A stretch of 64,000 nt of DNA from Aldehydirespirator sp965220345. Lineage in GTDB: Bacteria > Actinomycetota > Acidimicrobiia > Acidimicrobiales > Aldehydirespiratoraceae. The stretch's first letter is position 1. Each line of letters begins with the position of its first letter. A program made the position numbers and the translations under genes. The stretch is taken from positions 2,232,001-2,296,000 of the forward strand of contig OZ244822.1 of the NCBI GenBank assembly GCA_965220345.1, written 5' to 3'. The notes beneath the pieces were generated by a model, which was not told the DNA's origin, made no database searches, and worked only from the letters and a program-made list of their open reading frames with translations. This document shows, one piece after another, positions 33,459 to 42,231 of this stretch.

Positions 33459-34388
33459 TTAGGCCTGAGTTTCGAGAAGGTTGAGTGCTACGCCATCTAG
33501 CAGGTCACGTTCTGAAACGATGCATTCAGCGACCTCAAAGAAGCGCATGATCTTCGCCAAGATGCACAAACCAGCGACGATCACGTCAGCGCGTTCGGGA
33601 TGCATCCCCGGATGATGCATACGATCAGCTAATGCATCGGTTGCCAAAGTGCGAAAAACATCTTCGACAGCGCTGTTCAACAATCTGAAATGGTGGATGC
33701 GGTCAGGATCATAGATTTGCAGGCCCATCTCGACCGCAGCGACAGTAGTGACGGTGCCTGCTACTCCTACCATCTGGAACGGTTCGCTGAGTGCCGGGAT
33801 GTCCCTGACCGCATCATGAAGATGAAGCTGTATCACGCTCAGGCATGCCGCCAGTTCTTCAGGCAACGGAGGGTCATTTGCAATGAACATTTCGGTGAGC
33901 CGCACGCTGCCAATATCAAGAGATATTGCCTCACGGCATTGGGTTTCACCAAGGCTTAACTCTGTTGATCCACCACCAATGTCAACTACGAGCCAAGGCT
34001 TATTGCTGCGACTAGGTTCCAGGCTGTTGACTGCGCCTTTGAAAGCCAATTCGGCTTCTTGTTGTCCCGACAAGATCTGAGGCGTTGTTCCCAGGATCGA
34101 CTCCGCTTGCTGCAGGAACTCTGAGCTGTTGGAAGCACTGCGCACAGCCGAAGTAGCAACCACTCCCAGCGCGGTTGGCTGCAACACGTCTATCTCTTGG
34201 CGAAAGACCCGCAAGCACTCCAAGGTGCGATCCATAGCCGCAAGGTCAAGACGACCGCTGCTGTTAACTCCGACCCCGAGTCGAGTTATTTCGTCTCGGC
34301 GAACCCGAGTTGTTTCGGTGCCGTCAGTAATCAGGAGCCGAGTGGTGTTAGTGCCGCAGTCGATCACAGCCACAGACTCTCGGCTCAC
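33459..34388 (-). CDS. ppx: exopolyphosphatase / Ppx-GppA family phosphatase
   Basis: 309 residues of the ASKHA fold: phosphate-1 motif VAVIDCGTNTTRLLI at the start, VVATSAVRSASNS, phosphate-2 motif WLVVDIGGGSTELSLG near residue 145, and VGVAGTVTTVAAVE. Short-form Ppx/GppA enzymes remove terminal phosphate from polyphosphate or convert pppGpp to ppGpp. It overlaps the DUF501 gene by 4 bases (ATGA), the usual actinobacterial pairing downstream of eno-ftsB; here that pair is separated from ftsB by the cox accessory genes. Confidence 0.9.
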   Translation of the reverse strand: MSRESVAVIDCGTNTTRLLITDGTETTRVRRDEITRLGVGVNSSGRLDLAAMDRTLECLRVFRQEIDVLQPTALGVVATSAVRSASNSSEFLQQAESILGTTPQILSGQQEAELAFKGAVNSLEPSRSNKPWLVVDIGGGSTELSLGETQCREAISLDIGSVRLTEMFIANDPPLPEELAACLSVIQLHLHDAVRDIPALSEPFQMVGVAGTVTTVAAVEMGLQIYDPDRIHHFRLLNSAVEDVFRTLATDALADRMHHPGMHPERADVIVAGLCILAKIMRFFEVAECIVSERDLLDGVALNLLETQA

Positions 34389-34942
34389 AGAGCACTCCCC
34401 GACACCATCTGCGGCGAGTCAGATGAGTCATGTGACTCATGCAGCAATGCAGCCGCTTCGGGGCCTAGCTGATCAGCGACCCAGCGGCCTACTGGGTCAT
34501 CGCCACCAGCGAGATACCAGGCGTAGTGAGCGTGAAGGCATTTCACTCCTCGGCGAGTGCCTCCCACACCGGCTGAAGGTCGCGGCCCTTGGTGATCTTT
34601 GGGGATAGCTGCATCACGCTCAACGGCGTAGCACCTATGGGCTGCAGCCAGCTCGTCAGGGTCGACAGCAGCTTCGGCGGCTCGCACTCCCCCACTTGAT
34701 TCAAGGCGCGATACCAGCAAGCGCAGACGCTCATGCACCAGCCAGTAACGGGTAGGCATAGGACGGCCGTTGTTGAGTATCGGATCGTTACGGATCACTG
34801 CTGGCGTGCCCGCTGAATCTCTCACCACTACCACGAAACCGCCTTCAGGCTTGCGCCCCAAAAGCGCCTCTACCGCTGCCTTATCAGCAGCGCTTTCGCT
34901 GTTGGCTGCACTGTTGGCTGCCACCGGCTGGGATTGCAGCAA
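34385..34942 (-). CDS. DUF501 domain protein
   Basis: 185 residues. Signature stretches are VEALLGRKPEGGFVVVVRDS, NDPILNNGRPMPTRYWLVH, and HQGPRPSAGVGGTRRGVKCL followed by HAHYAWYLAGGDDPVGRWV. These define the DUF501 family, nearly confined to actinobacteria, with conserved His/Cys suggestive of metal binding but no known function. The gene order DUF501-ppx with 4-base overlap is conserved in the phylum. Confidence 0.9.
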   Translation of the reverse strand: MLQSQPVAANSAANSESAADKAAVEALLGRKPEGGFVVVVRDSAGTPAVIRNDPILNNGRPMPTRYWLVHERLRLLVSRLESSGGVRAAEAAVDPDELAAAHRCYAVERDAAIPKDHQGPRPSAGVGGTRRGVKCLHAHYAWYLAGGDDPVGRWVADQLGPEAAALLHESHDSSDSPQMVSGSAL

Positions 34943-34958
34943 CCCGAGACCAAAAAAG

Positions 34959-35663
34959 TTACGCCGCGACGATCAACACCACGACGACGATCACCACTGC
35001 CAGCACGATTATCGCTGGAATGAGACGCTTCATCATCGGCGCGCCAGCGACGCTGAGAATGTCAACCGCCTCAACTTCCTTGATTGGTGCAGCCTCCTTC
35101 GGTGGGGTCGAAGCGGCAGGAGCGTCGGCTGCGTCAGATGTGGCAGCGTCGGCATTCTCAACATGCTCAGCAGTCTCGGCTTGGTCGGCTTGTTCGGTTT
35201 GTTCAGCACCAGAGGCATCGGTTGCTACTAGTTCAGCGAGATTGTCGGCGAACTGTCCCATCAGTTTGCGACTCACGTCTGCTAGCACTCCCCTACCAAA
35301 CTGTGCCACTTTTCCGGTAATGGTGAGATCAGTCTCAACATTGACTTTCGTGGAGGATTCGCTGAGAGCTTCGAGGGCTACGGTGATCTGCGCTGAAGCG
35401 TTACCAGCACCGCGTGTATCGCGCCCACTTGCAGACAACACCAGCTTGTGAGCAGTGTCGTCACGTTCAGCGAACGTGGCGGTTCCCTTGTATTGCGAAG
35501 TGATCGGCCCGAGCTTGACTTTTATGAAGCCCTCATGCACGTTGCCGTCACTGCCGGTGAGTTGAGCGCCGGGCAGGCAGGGTGCCACCCGTTCCACGTC
35601 TGTCAGCACCCCCCAGACCTTGTCAATCGGGTGAGCTACCTCGAATGAGTCGTTGAGTTCCAT
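34959..35663 (-). CDS. coxG: CoxG-like SRPBCC protein with C-terminal membrane anchor
   Basis: 234 residues. The first 150 are an SRPBCC/CoxG fold: ELNDSFEVAHPIDKVWGVLT, VAPCLPGAQLTG, VKLGPITSQYKGTATFAERD. A Thr/Ala/Glu-rich linker follows, then a C-terminal helix LIPAIIVLAVVIVVVVLIVA that would anchor it to the membrane. CoxG is required for membrane attachment of aerobic CO dehydrogenase in Oligotropha. Here it lies next to MocA, XdhC, VWA and MoxR genes, the usual accessory set for molybdenum hydroxylases. Its start overlaps the end of the MocA-like gene. Confidence 0.88.
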   Translation of the reverse strand: MELNDSFEVAHPIDKVWGVLTDVERVAPCLPGAQLTGSDGNVHEGFIKVKLGPITSQYKGTATFAERDDTAHKLVLSASGRDTRGAGNASAQITVALEALSESSTKVNVETDLTITGKVAQFGRGVLADVSRKLMGQFADNLAELVATDASGAEQTEQADQAETAEHVENADAATSDAADAPAASTPPKEAAPIKEVEAVDILSVAGAPMMKRLIPAIIVLAVVIVVVVLIVAA

Positions 35664-36241
35664 TTTTTGAGGTCCTCCAATGTGTCAATATCGTCGGGGT
35701 TGCCTTCGCAGGCTATCGCTTTCACGAGTTCGGGCCTGCGTCGTAGCAGCACTCGCCCGCCTTCATCGCCGGATAGTGGCAAATGACTCCACAAGGCGGC
35801 ACCGATCTTCACAGGCGGGCGGCGGGCACCATTGAACTCAGCCACAGCAAGATCGCTTTCGGCTTGACCTATCGCCGCCCATGCCTCAGCAGACACACCC
35901 GGTTGATCACCGCAACCGAAAACCACCCCCCGATACCCTCGTGAACCGGCGTAGTTGACCGCAGCTGCTAAAGAAGTTGCCTGACCATGCCGCCAAGCCT
36001 CGTTTTGCAGCACAGTCACTTCTGGGGGCAGCACGTCCAGTAAATCAACCGCGCCCATCACCACGATGGTCTCATCCAAGCCCGCGGCTAGCGCCGAGTC
36101 CACGGCCCGTCGAATCAGAGGCACGCCACCTACTTCGCACAACAACTTGTGCTGCTGGCCTGCGAAACGCTCACCGGCACCTGCAGCTAAAACAACGGCA
36201 GCCACCCCGAGTCGACGACTTTCGCCGTGCCCGTCAATCAC
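35636..36241 (-). CDS. mocA: molybdenum cofactor nucleotidyltransferase (MocA-like)
   Basis: 201 residues with the nucleotidyltransferase signature AAVVLAAGAGERFAGQQHKL at the N-terminus, metal-binding VFGCGDQPGVSAEAW near residue 105, and a C-terminal GDEGGRVLLRRRPELV segment. MocA adds CMP to molybdopterin to form the cytosine dinucleotide cofactor used by CO dehydrogenase-type hydroxylases. Its position between CoxG and XdhC supports that role. It overlaps coxG by about 28 bases. Confidence 0.87.
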   Translation of the reverse strand: MIDGHGESRRLGVAAVVLAAGAGERFAGQQHKLLCEVGGVPLIRRAVDSALAAGLDETIVVMGAVDLLDVLPPEVTVLQNEAWRHGQATSLAAAVNYAGSRGYRGVVFGCGDQPGVSAEAWAAIGQAESDLAVAEFNGARRPPVKIGAALWSHLPLSGDEGGRVLLRRRPELVKAIACEGNPDDIDTLEDLKKWNSTTHSR

Positions 36242-36396
36242 AATGCCAGTCTGCCTGCCCGCAGCGCCTCTGACACTAGACCTCCGCCACTAGTAACAAA
36301 CTCAAGCAGCCAAGCCTGAGGCGAAAGCAGTTAGCAGGTTGCGAGTTGCGTATGAGTTGCATAGCTAATCAATTGAAGTTACACTAGACAACACGC

Positions 36397-36456
36397 AAGT
36401 GTCGGAGCAGCACCTCACCGGTCTCCAAACGGCGTGGGGGTGCTACTCCGACACTT
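36397..36456. repeat. large perfect-stem inverted repeat between xdhC and mocA
   Basis: The roughly 270-base gap holds a striking palindrome: AAGTGTCGGAG pairs with CTCCGACACTT (11 bp), then one mismatch, then AGCACC with GGTGCT (6 bp), then CACCG with CGGCGTG-type pairing closing a loop. The stem is too long and symmetrical for chance. There is no T run after it on either strand, so a standard intrinsic terminator is not certain. It may terminate the xdhC transcript, protect an mRNA end, or be a small palindromic mobile element. Confidence 0.75.
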
Positions 36457-36513
36457 CGTATTATTACATGAAATATTACTGATATAAACCTGGGATAAGC
36501 TAGGTATATCTGA

Positions 36514-37710
36514 TCAGTCGTGGATGGGCCCGGTCGTGGCTGAGAGCGCTTCGGCTTTGCGGCCGCTGCGTAAGGCAATGATTTCCGACACGATAGACAC
36601 CGCGGTTTCTTCGGGTGTGGCTGCGCCGATGTCAAGACCTATAGGAGAGCGCAGTTGAGCCAGCTGCTGGCTGGTGACCCCGGCTTCGATGAGACGACGG
36701 GTGCGGTCGTCATGGGTGCGGCGACTGCCCATCACCCCGATATAGCCGACCTCGGTGGCTAAAGCCGAAGTGATAGCGGGCACATCGAACTTGGCATCAT
36801 GAGTGAGAATACAAACCGCGTCACGGGGACCGAGCTGTGAAGCCAGATCATCAAGCAGCCGGTCGGGCCATGACACCACCACTTCATCAGCCATAGGAAA
36901 CCGTTTGGTTGTGGCAAAAACAGGCCGAGCATCGCAAACCGTCACCCGATAACCCAGAACTTTCGACACTTTGGCGAGTGCCGCCGTGAAATCAACCGCA
37001 CCGAAGATCAACATCCGCGGCGGTGGAGCGAACGACTCAACGAACACAGACACTCTTTCGTCGTGACTTTCGTCAGGGTTGTTCCCTGAGTTTTGTTCAG
37101 GATCGGGAACCGGCTCAGGCAGCGGCTCAAAGTTAGGGGTGTCTGATTGTCCAGCATGACCAAAGTATTCACCTTGCGCGGAGTAGCTACGCAAACCTGA
37201 ACGCCCGGCGATTAGCTCGCCTCGTGCGTCTCGTTGCACGGCTCGGTCTAAGCCAGAGTTGCCCAGCGAACCTACAGTCTCACAGCCTTCGGGGCGTACC
37301 AGCATCTTGGCACCCCGGCCCGGGCCTGCGATCACGGTGGCTAACGCAGCCGGGGACTCCGATAGCAGGTCACTGCTGAGTGCATCATGCACCGGCCCCC
37401 AGTCAATAGGCTCCAAATACAAGTGAATCGTGCCACCGCAAGTCAATCCGACAGCAAAAGCTTCGTCGTCGCTGTAACCGAAGGTCACGATGCGTGCCTC
37501 GCCGGTTTCGATCACTTCAAGAGATTCGGTGACCACAGCACCTTCAACGCAGCCACCCGACACCGAACCGACCACTTCACCGTCGGCTGTGACAGCCATG
37601 GCAGCCCCTGGTGCCCGCGGTCCCGAGCCCTCAAGGTCCACTACCCGAGCTACCGCGGCAGGGGTTGCTGATGATCTCCAACGGTCAAGGTCAGCCAGAA
37701 TCTCTTTCAT
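36514..37710 (-). CDS. XdhC/CoxF-family molybdenum hydroxylase maturation factor
   Basis: 398 residues with both XdhC regions: N-terminal VARVVDLEGSGPRAPGAAMA with VGSVSGGCVEGAVV (the conserved Cys) and C-terminal Rossmann domain beginning PPRMLIFGAVDFTAALAKVS and ending VGYIGVMGSRRTHDDRTRRL, IGLDIGAATPEETAVSIVSE. XdhC-type proteins insert the sulfurated molybdenum cofactor into hydroxylases. A proline/glutamate-rich insert (about residues 200-225) separates the halves. It overlaps the VWA gene by 4 bases. Confidence 0.88.
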   Translation of the reverse strand: MKEILADLDRWRSSATPAAVARVVDLEGSGPRAPGAAMAVTADGEVVGSVSGGCVEGAVVTESLEVIETGEARIVTFGYSDDEAFAVGLTCGGTIHLYLEPIDWGPVHDALSSDLLSESPAALATVIAGPGRGAKMLVRPEGCETVGSLGNSGLDRAVQRDARGELIAGRSGLRSYSAQGEYFGHAGQSDTPNFEPLPEPVPDPEQNSGNNPDESHDERVSVFVESFAPPPRMLIFGAVDFTAALAKVSKVLGYRVTVCDARPVFATTKRFPMADEVVVSWPDRLLDDLASQLGPRDAVCILTHDAKFDVPAITSALATEVGYIGVMGSRRTHDDRTRRLIEAGVTSQQLAQLRSPIGLDIGAATPEETAVSIVSEIIALRSGRKAEALSATTGPIHD

Positions 37711-38990
37711 GTTGTTGCCCCAGCAGCAGCCATAGCTTCAGACATTTGAGCTTCAGATATTTGAGCTTCAGACTCTCGCACGTCCGACACACCAGCTTGC
37801 GGTGTCCTAGCGCGGTGCGGTCTGTGAGCGCCGTTATCGCTGAGCACCAGTTCCGCTAAGCGTTCCAGCGACTCAAGATTGTGACCCTCAACAAAGTTGT
37901 CGACATGCGGCAGGGCTGCGGCCATCCCCCGAGCTAGTGGCGCATACCCGGTGGATGCCTTGAGAGGATTCACCCACACCACCCGGTCGGCAACTCTGGC
38001 AAGGCGCTGCATCTGCTCAGACATGTCGCCAGGATCGCCGCGGTCCCAGCCGTCGGACAAGATCACTACTAAAGCACCGCGTGCCATCCCACGGCAGCCC
38101 CACTCGTCATTAAAAGATCGCAGACCCGCACCCAAGCGAGTGCCGCCGCTCCAGTCAAGCACAGAAGCCGAAGCGGCCCGCATTGCCTGGTCGGGATCAC
38201 GCGACGAAAGCTCCCGAGTGAGGCGTGTCAGCCGCGTGCCCAGCGCGAAAGCTTCTACACGGCTGCGGCCCGTAACCGCTGCATGCATAAGTCGTAGCAA
38301 TGCTCGGGCGTAGCGCTCCATCGAACCCGAAACGTCAAGCAGTAGCACCAGCCGCCGTGACCTTTGACCGGTAACACGGCGCGCCATATGCACAGTTTCA
38401 CCCCCTGCGCGCATAGCGGCACGCACAGTGCGGCGCACATCAAGCTGACCGCGGCAACTTCTGGCAGGTTCCAGTCGGCGGCTGGGACGTGTTGGGCCCG
38501 CGAAACGCAGACGAGTCATCAGCCGCCGAGCTTCTTCGAGTTCTTCGTCGCTGTAATCGGCAAAATCTTTGGCCGCGAGTGTCTCGGTGGCGCTATAGCG
38601 GACCGTTATCACATCAGAGTCAGTTCCGGGCTGCTGTTCATCCTCGACACCTAGATCATCGTCGCCGTCATCGATTTGCAGTATCAGCGGAACGCTCAAC
38701 GCTGTTGCGTCGCCGACGGTTTTTAATGCTTCTCCCAGCCAGAAACTGCCGAACACAGCGTCATAGACAGCTACATCCTCAAAGCGATGCACCAGAGCAC
38801 AGCGACCAGCCCAATAAAGAGAGCTGCGGCTGCTCACGTCACAAACCGACAAAGCTTCGGCATAAAGCAGAGCCGAACTGAGCGAAACTTCTAGGCCCGC
38901 TCGACGCAACGCTCCTGCGAAGCCCACCGCTACATCAATCGGGTCTGAAAGCGTGGTAACAGGATTAGTGGTAACAGGATTAATCGTCAC
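37707..38990 (-). CDS. coxE: VWA domain protein, CoxE-like
   Basis: 427 residues. The VWA fold sits in the C-terminal half with the MIDAS motif RLVLLLDVSGSMERYARALL and the later ALVVILSDGWDRGDPGDMSE. The N-terminal half (VDVAVGFAGALRRAGLEVSL) is the CoxE-specific region. CoxE works with the MoxR-type ATPase CoxD in assembling the copper-molybdenum site of CO dehydrogenase. The gene overlaps its upstream neighbour coxD and downstream xdhC by 4 bases each, so the three are one operon. Confidence 0.9.
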   Translation of the reverse strand: MTINPVTTNPVTTLSDPIDVAVGFAGALRRAGLEVSLSSALLYAEALSVCDVSSRSSLYWAGRCALVHRFEDVAVYDAVFGSFWLGEALKTVGDATALSVPLILQIDDGDDDLGVEDEQQPGTDSDVITVRYSATETLAAKDFADYSDEELEEARRLMTRLRFAGPTRPSRRLEPARSCRGQLDVRRTVRAAMRAGGETVHMARRVTGQRSRRLVLLLDVSGSMERYARALLRLMHAAVTGRSRVEAFALGTRLTRLTRELSSRDPDQAMRAASASVLDWSGGTRLGAGLRSFNDEWGCRGMARGALVVILSDGWDRGDPGDMSEQMQRLARVADRVVWVNPLKASTGYAPLARGMAAALPHVDNFVEGHNLESLERLAELVLSDNGAHRPHRARTPQAGVSDVRESEAQISEAQMSEAMAAAGATT

Positions 38991-39943
38991 GACGTTGCCG
39001 ACGCAGAGCCAGTCTCTGAAACTTCCGCAGTCGCAGCATCAGAAACAATCGCAGACAGATCGTGCTCTACCACCCGGTCACGGTCTTCGCGGTATTTCAG
39101 CAAAGCTCCCAGGGTTGCTGAAGCGTTCGCTAAATCAAGTTTGGCACCACCAAGCAGGTTCAAAGCACGAGCCCAGTCGATTGTTTCAGCCACTCCTGGC
39201 GGCTTATAAAGCCCCACATCACGGATCGCTGCCGCGGCATGGGCCACTTCACGGGCCAGGGTCTCAGTCACCTCCGGAGCTCGCAGGCGAATGATCTCAG
39301 CTTCGCGCTGCGCGCCGGGATGCTCCACCCAGTGATACAAGCAGCGCCGCTTCAAAGCGTCGTGAACGTCGCGGGTGCGGTTAGAGGTAATCACCACCAC
39401 CGGCGGATCATCAGCCGTGAAGGTGCCTATCTCGGGAACAGTGATCGCATAATCCGACAGCACCTCCAGAAGGAACGCTTCGAACTCGTCGTCGGAGCGG
39501 TCAACTTCATCAACTAGCAGCACTGTCGTAGGGCCGTCACCGCCCTCGATCGCTTCTAGCAGCGGTCGGCGCACCAGAAAACGTTCGCTGTAAAGCTGAT
39601 AGGTGAGGTCGCTTTCGTCGGCACCCAAGGCTTTGCCGGTTGCTTCCAGGGTGCGTAGATGCATTAACTGGCGGGCGTAATCCCATTCATAGACAGCCTG
39701 CGAAGCGTCGATGCCCTCATAGCACTGCAATCGGATAAGCCGACCGCCACCCCAGTCGGCAATCACTTTGGCTACCTCGGTTTTGCCTACTCCCGGCTCA
39801 CCTTCCAACAACAAGGGTCGCTTCAAGCGCAGCGCCAGATAAATGGTCGTGGCCAGCGCTTCATCCGGCAAATAAGAGTTATCGCGCAATCCTTGTGCCA
39901 CATCGGCCACACAAGAAACAGCGCGCAAGTCAACCGCTGACAT
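38987..39943 (-). CDS. coxD: MoxR-family AAA+ ATPase, CoxD-like
   Basis: 318 residues. Walker A is LLLEGEPGVGKTEVAKVIAD near residue 40, Walker B LLVDEVDRSDDEFEAFLLEV, sensor 1 VVITSNRTRDVHDALKRRCL. This is the MoxR subgroup found beside VWA proteins. In CO dehydrogenase clusters the equivalent CoxD remodels the apo-enzyme for active-site assembly. It heads the operon coxD-coxE-xdhC. Confidence 0.9.
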   Translation of the reverse strand: MSAVDLRAVSCVADVAQGLRDNSYLPDEALATTIYLALRLKRPLLLEGEPGVGKTEVAKVIADWGGGRLIRLQCYEGIDASQAVYEWDYARQLMHLRTLEATGKALGADESDLTYQLYSERFLVRRPLLEAIEGGDGPTTVLLVDEVDRSDDEFEAFLLEVLSDYAITVPEIGTFTADDPPVVVITSNRTRDVHDALKRRCLYHWVEHPGAQREAEIIRLRAPEVTETLAREVAHAAAAIRDVGLYKPPGVAETIDWARALNLLGGAKLDLANASATLGALLKYREDRDRVVEHDLSAIVSDAATAEVSETGSASATS

Positions 39944-40047
39944 CTATTTGATCATAGAGGTAGGTGTGACTTGCTTTGCGAAGACACCCAATATCACTGC
40001 CACTCTGCTTGTGATCATCATGACTCTGCCTATGACGACTTGTGCCG

Positions 40048-40452
40048 TTACGCCGCTAAGTAAGGTGCCAAAGTCTCGGCAAGATCATCGGGAACACGCA
40101 CCGGTCGCCCGTTGTTGTCTGTGATCGCTGCTCGCACTTCTTGACGGGCCAGCACTTCACCGTCACGCACTAGGCGCTGATGCCAGATCGACGAAGCTCG
40201 CTTTATTTCCACCACTTCGGTTTCTACAGTTACTGTCTCACCGGCATACACCGGCCGTTCAAAAGAAGTGCTGATGCGGTTGACCACAAACCTGTAGCCC
40301 CTTGCTGCGAAGGAGACAAGGTCCAGACCGACCTGCTCCAAAAGCTCCACCCGGCCCGTCTCAAAAAATTGAATGTAGGCGGAATGGTTCAAATGACCGT
40401 AGGGGTCCAGTTCATAGAAGCGGACTTTGATGTCGTGGCGATGAGCGGGCAC
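40048..40452 (-). CDS. acyl-CoA thioesterase (4-hydroxybenzoyl-CoA thioesterase type)
   Basis: About 134 residues of the hot-dog fold with the catalytic Asp in VRFYELDPYGHLNHSAYIQF and the downstream strand pattern of the 4HBT family (FERPVYAGETVTVETEVVEI). GTG 40452 was chosen because homology begins there and it lies just after the ftsB stop; the longest frame starts at 40554 inside ftsB and its extra residues look non-homologous. It hydrolyses acyl-CoA esters; the natural substrate is unknown. Confidence 0.83.
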   Translation of the reverse strand: MPAHRHDIKVRFYELDPYGHLNHSAYIQFFETGRVELLEQVGLDLVSFAARGYRFVVNRISTSFERPVYAGETVTVETEVVEIKRASSIWHQRLVRDGEVLARQEVRAAITDNNGRPVRVPDDLAETLAPYLAA

Positions 40453-40466
40453 AGGACTAGTGAACT

Positions 40467-40778
40467 CTACGGTGCCGTGTGCTGAGAAACGCAGCCTTCT
40501 ACACCTGTCACTGCGTAAACCTCGGTTCCAGGGGATACATAAGGCCCGAAACACAATGCCTCGCGGCGAACCCCGTCGCTGCTGGTGCGTCTAGCGATCT
40601 CGCTTTGCAGGGCAGCTATCTCAGCGTTGAGCTGCTGTTCGATCTGCTCAGCTTGTTGACGCTGATCGTTTTGGTCGATCCAGGTACGCACTGATGATGC
40701 GCCCAGAAGCGAAGCCGCGGCCACGATCACTAGAACCAAGCCCGCCAACAAGAAGCGATGCCACCACGCCGATTTCAT
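40467..40778 (-). CDS. ftsB: septum formation initiator FtsB/DivIC
   Basis: 103 residues. A single membrane helix at about 8-28 (FLLAGLVLVIVAAASLLGAS) is followed by a coiled coil (QAEQIEQQLNAEIAALQSEI) and a short extracytoplasmic tail with GPYVSPGTEVYAV. This is the architecture of FtsB/DivIC, which links early and late cell-division proteins with FtsL and FtsQ. It lies 10 bases after eno, the conserved actinobacterial order. Confidence 0.88.
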   Translation of the reverse strand: MKSAWWHRFLLAGLVLVIVAAASLLGASSVRTWIDQNDQRQQAEQIEQQLNAEIAALQSEIARRTSSDGVRREALCFGPYVSPGTEVYAVTGVEGCVSQHTAP

Positions 40779-40788
40779 GACTTAAGAA

Positions 40789-42150
40789 TTACGACTCGAC
40801 TGATCCGTCGAAGGCAGGAAGCGATAGTGCGCCACGGCCTCGGTAGACGGCTGCGTCACCAAGCTGCTCTTCGATTCGTAGAAGCTGGTTGTATTTGGCT
40901 ACCCGGTCGCTGCGTGCTGGCGCACCAGTTTTGATCTGGCCGCAGTTAGTGGCGACTGCTAGATCAGCGATCACAGTGTCTTCGGTTTCGCCGCTGCGAT
41001 GAGACATCACCGCCGCGTAGCCGCCGCGTTGTGCTTGATCCACGCAGTCGAGAGTCTCGGTAAGTGTGCCGATCTGGTTGACTTTCACCAAGATGGCGTT
41101 AGCCACACTCATCTGCTGCCCCCGCTGCAACCGTTCAGAATTAGTGACAAAAAGATCGTCACCCACCAACTGAACCCGTTCTGACAGTTCTGCGGTGTGC
41201 TGCGCCCAGCCAGACCAGTCGTCTTCGGCCATGCCGTCCTCAATCGACAGAATCGGATAGTTGTCACAGAGGCGTGTCAGCATTGCAGCCATCTCCCCAG
41301 AGTCCAAGATGCGGTCTTCTCCAGCGAGCACGTAACAGTTACGGCCAGAGTCAGTGTTGAAGAACTCCGTGGAAGCCACGTCAAGCGCGAATCCGATGTC
41401 ATCCCCCAGCACCAGACCGACACGCTTGATGGCTTCGACCAAAAGTTCCAACGCTTCAGCATTGGAGCGAAGGTTTGGAGCGAATCCCCCTTCGTCACCC
41501 AACCCAGTCGCAAGGCCGCGACTTTTCAGCACTGCGGCTAACTCGTGATAGATATCCACTCCCCATTGCAAAGCCTCAGAAAACGATGCCGCACCTACCG
41601 GCACCACCATGAACTCCTGGAAGTCGATGTTGTTATCGGCGTGCGCTCCGCCGTTGAGCAGATTCATCATCGGCACCGGCAGAACATGAGCGTTGGCACC
41701 TCCGACGTGATGCCACAGCGGAATCCCCAACTCTGATGCGGCAGCACGAGCCGTAGCCAATGACACGCCTAGGATCGCGTTGGCACCGAGCCGTGCCTTG
41801 TTGTGAGTGCCGTCAGCGTCAATCAAAGCAAAATCAATGCTGCGCTGATCGTTGGCATCAAGACCGACGACTGCTTCTGCTAGTTCGCGGTTGACGTTGG
41901 CTACAGCGTTGCGGACTCCTTTGCCGCGCAGCCGTTCACCGCCGTCTCGCAACTCAACAGCCTCGAACGCGCCGGTTGAGGCACCAGAGGGCACCATCGC
42001 TGAACCGCTAGCACCTGAGGAGAGCATCACATCGACTTCCACGGTGGGGTTACCGCGCGAGTCGAACACTTCACGTGCCTTCACCGCGCAAATACTGCTT
42101 GTGATGCTGCTAGCGATGGTTGTGGAGCGGCTGCGACTTGAGGTAGTCAC
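40789..42150 (-). CDS. eno: enolase
   Basis: 453 residues, somewhat longer than the usual 425-430 because of a Ser/Thr-rich N-terminus (TTSSRSRSTTIASSITSSIC) before VKAREVFDSRGNPTVEVDV. The catalytic and metal residues are in VPMMNLLNGGAHADNNIDFQ, LSIEDGMAEDDWSGW and the signature MSHRSGETEDTVIADLAVAT, followed by QIKTGAPARSDRVAKYNQLL. Converts 2-phosphoglycerate to phosphoenolpyruvate. GTG start with CGGAGGT upstream. The N-terminal extension could be reduced if translation begins at a later codon. Confidence 0.95.
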   Translation of the reverse strand: MTTSSRSRSTTIASSITSSICAVKAREVFDSRGNPTVEVDVMLSSGASGSAMVPSGASTGAFEAVELRDGGERLRGKGVRNAVANVNRELAEAVVGLDANDQRSIDFALIDADGTHNKARLGANAILGVSLATARAAASELGIPLWHHVGGANAHVLPVPMMNLLNGGAHADNNIDFQEFMVVPVGAASFSEALQWGVDIYHELAAVLKSRGLATGLGDEGGFAPNLRSNAEALELLVEAIKRVGLVLGDDIGFALDVASTEFFNTDSGRNCYVLAGEDRILDSGEMAAMLTRLCDNYPILSIEDGMAEDDWSGWAQHTAELSERVQLVGDDLFVTNSERLQRGQQMSVANAILVKVNQIGTLTETLDCVDQAQRGGYAAVMSHRSGETEDTVIADLAVATNCGQIKTGAPARSDRVAKYNQLLRIEEQLGDAAVYRGRGALSLPAFDGSVES

Positions 42151-42173
42151 CGGCGAAACCTCCGTTCGGTGAT

Positions 42174-42231
42174 GGCTCTAAGGGATGGGTCGCCTAAGAG
42201 CCACGGTCGGGTGCCGCTCCGTCCTGTACCC
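42174..42231 (-). promoter_or_regulatory. structured 5' leader of eno
   Basis: The 190 bases between mazG and eno contain two strong stems on the eno strand: GGCTCT-A-AGG pairing with CCT-A-AGAGCC (42174-42202, with one A-A mismatch), and GGGTGCCG pairing with CGGCATCC (about 42209-42231, one wobble). Neither ends in a T run. The arrangement resembles a regulatory leader rather than a terminator. I compared it with the fluoride riboswitch that often controls enolase and did not find its conserved core. Confidence 0.4.

Noticed and set aside
34960..35230. Several short ORFs opposite coxG and DUF501
   Set aside because: They overlap well-supported genes on the other strand and have biased composition typical of shadows.
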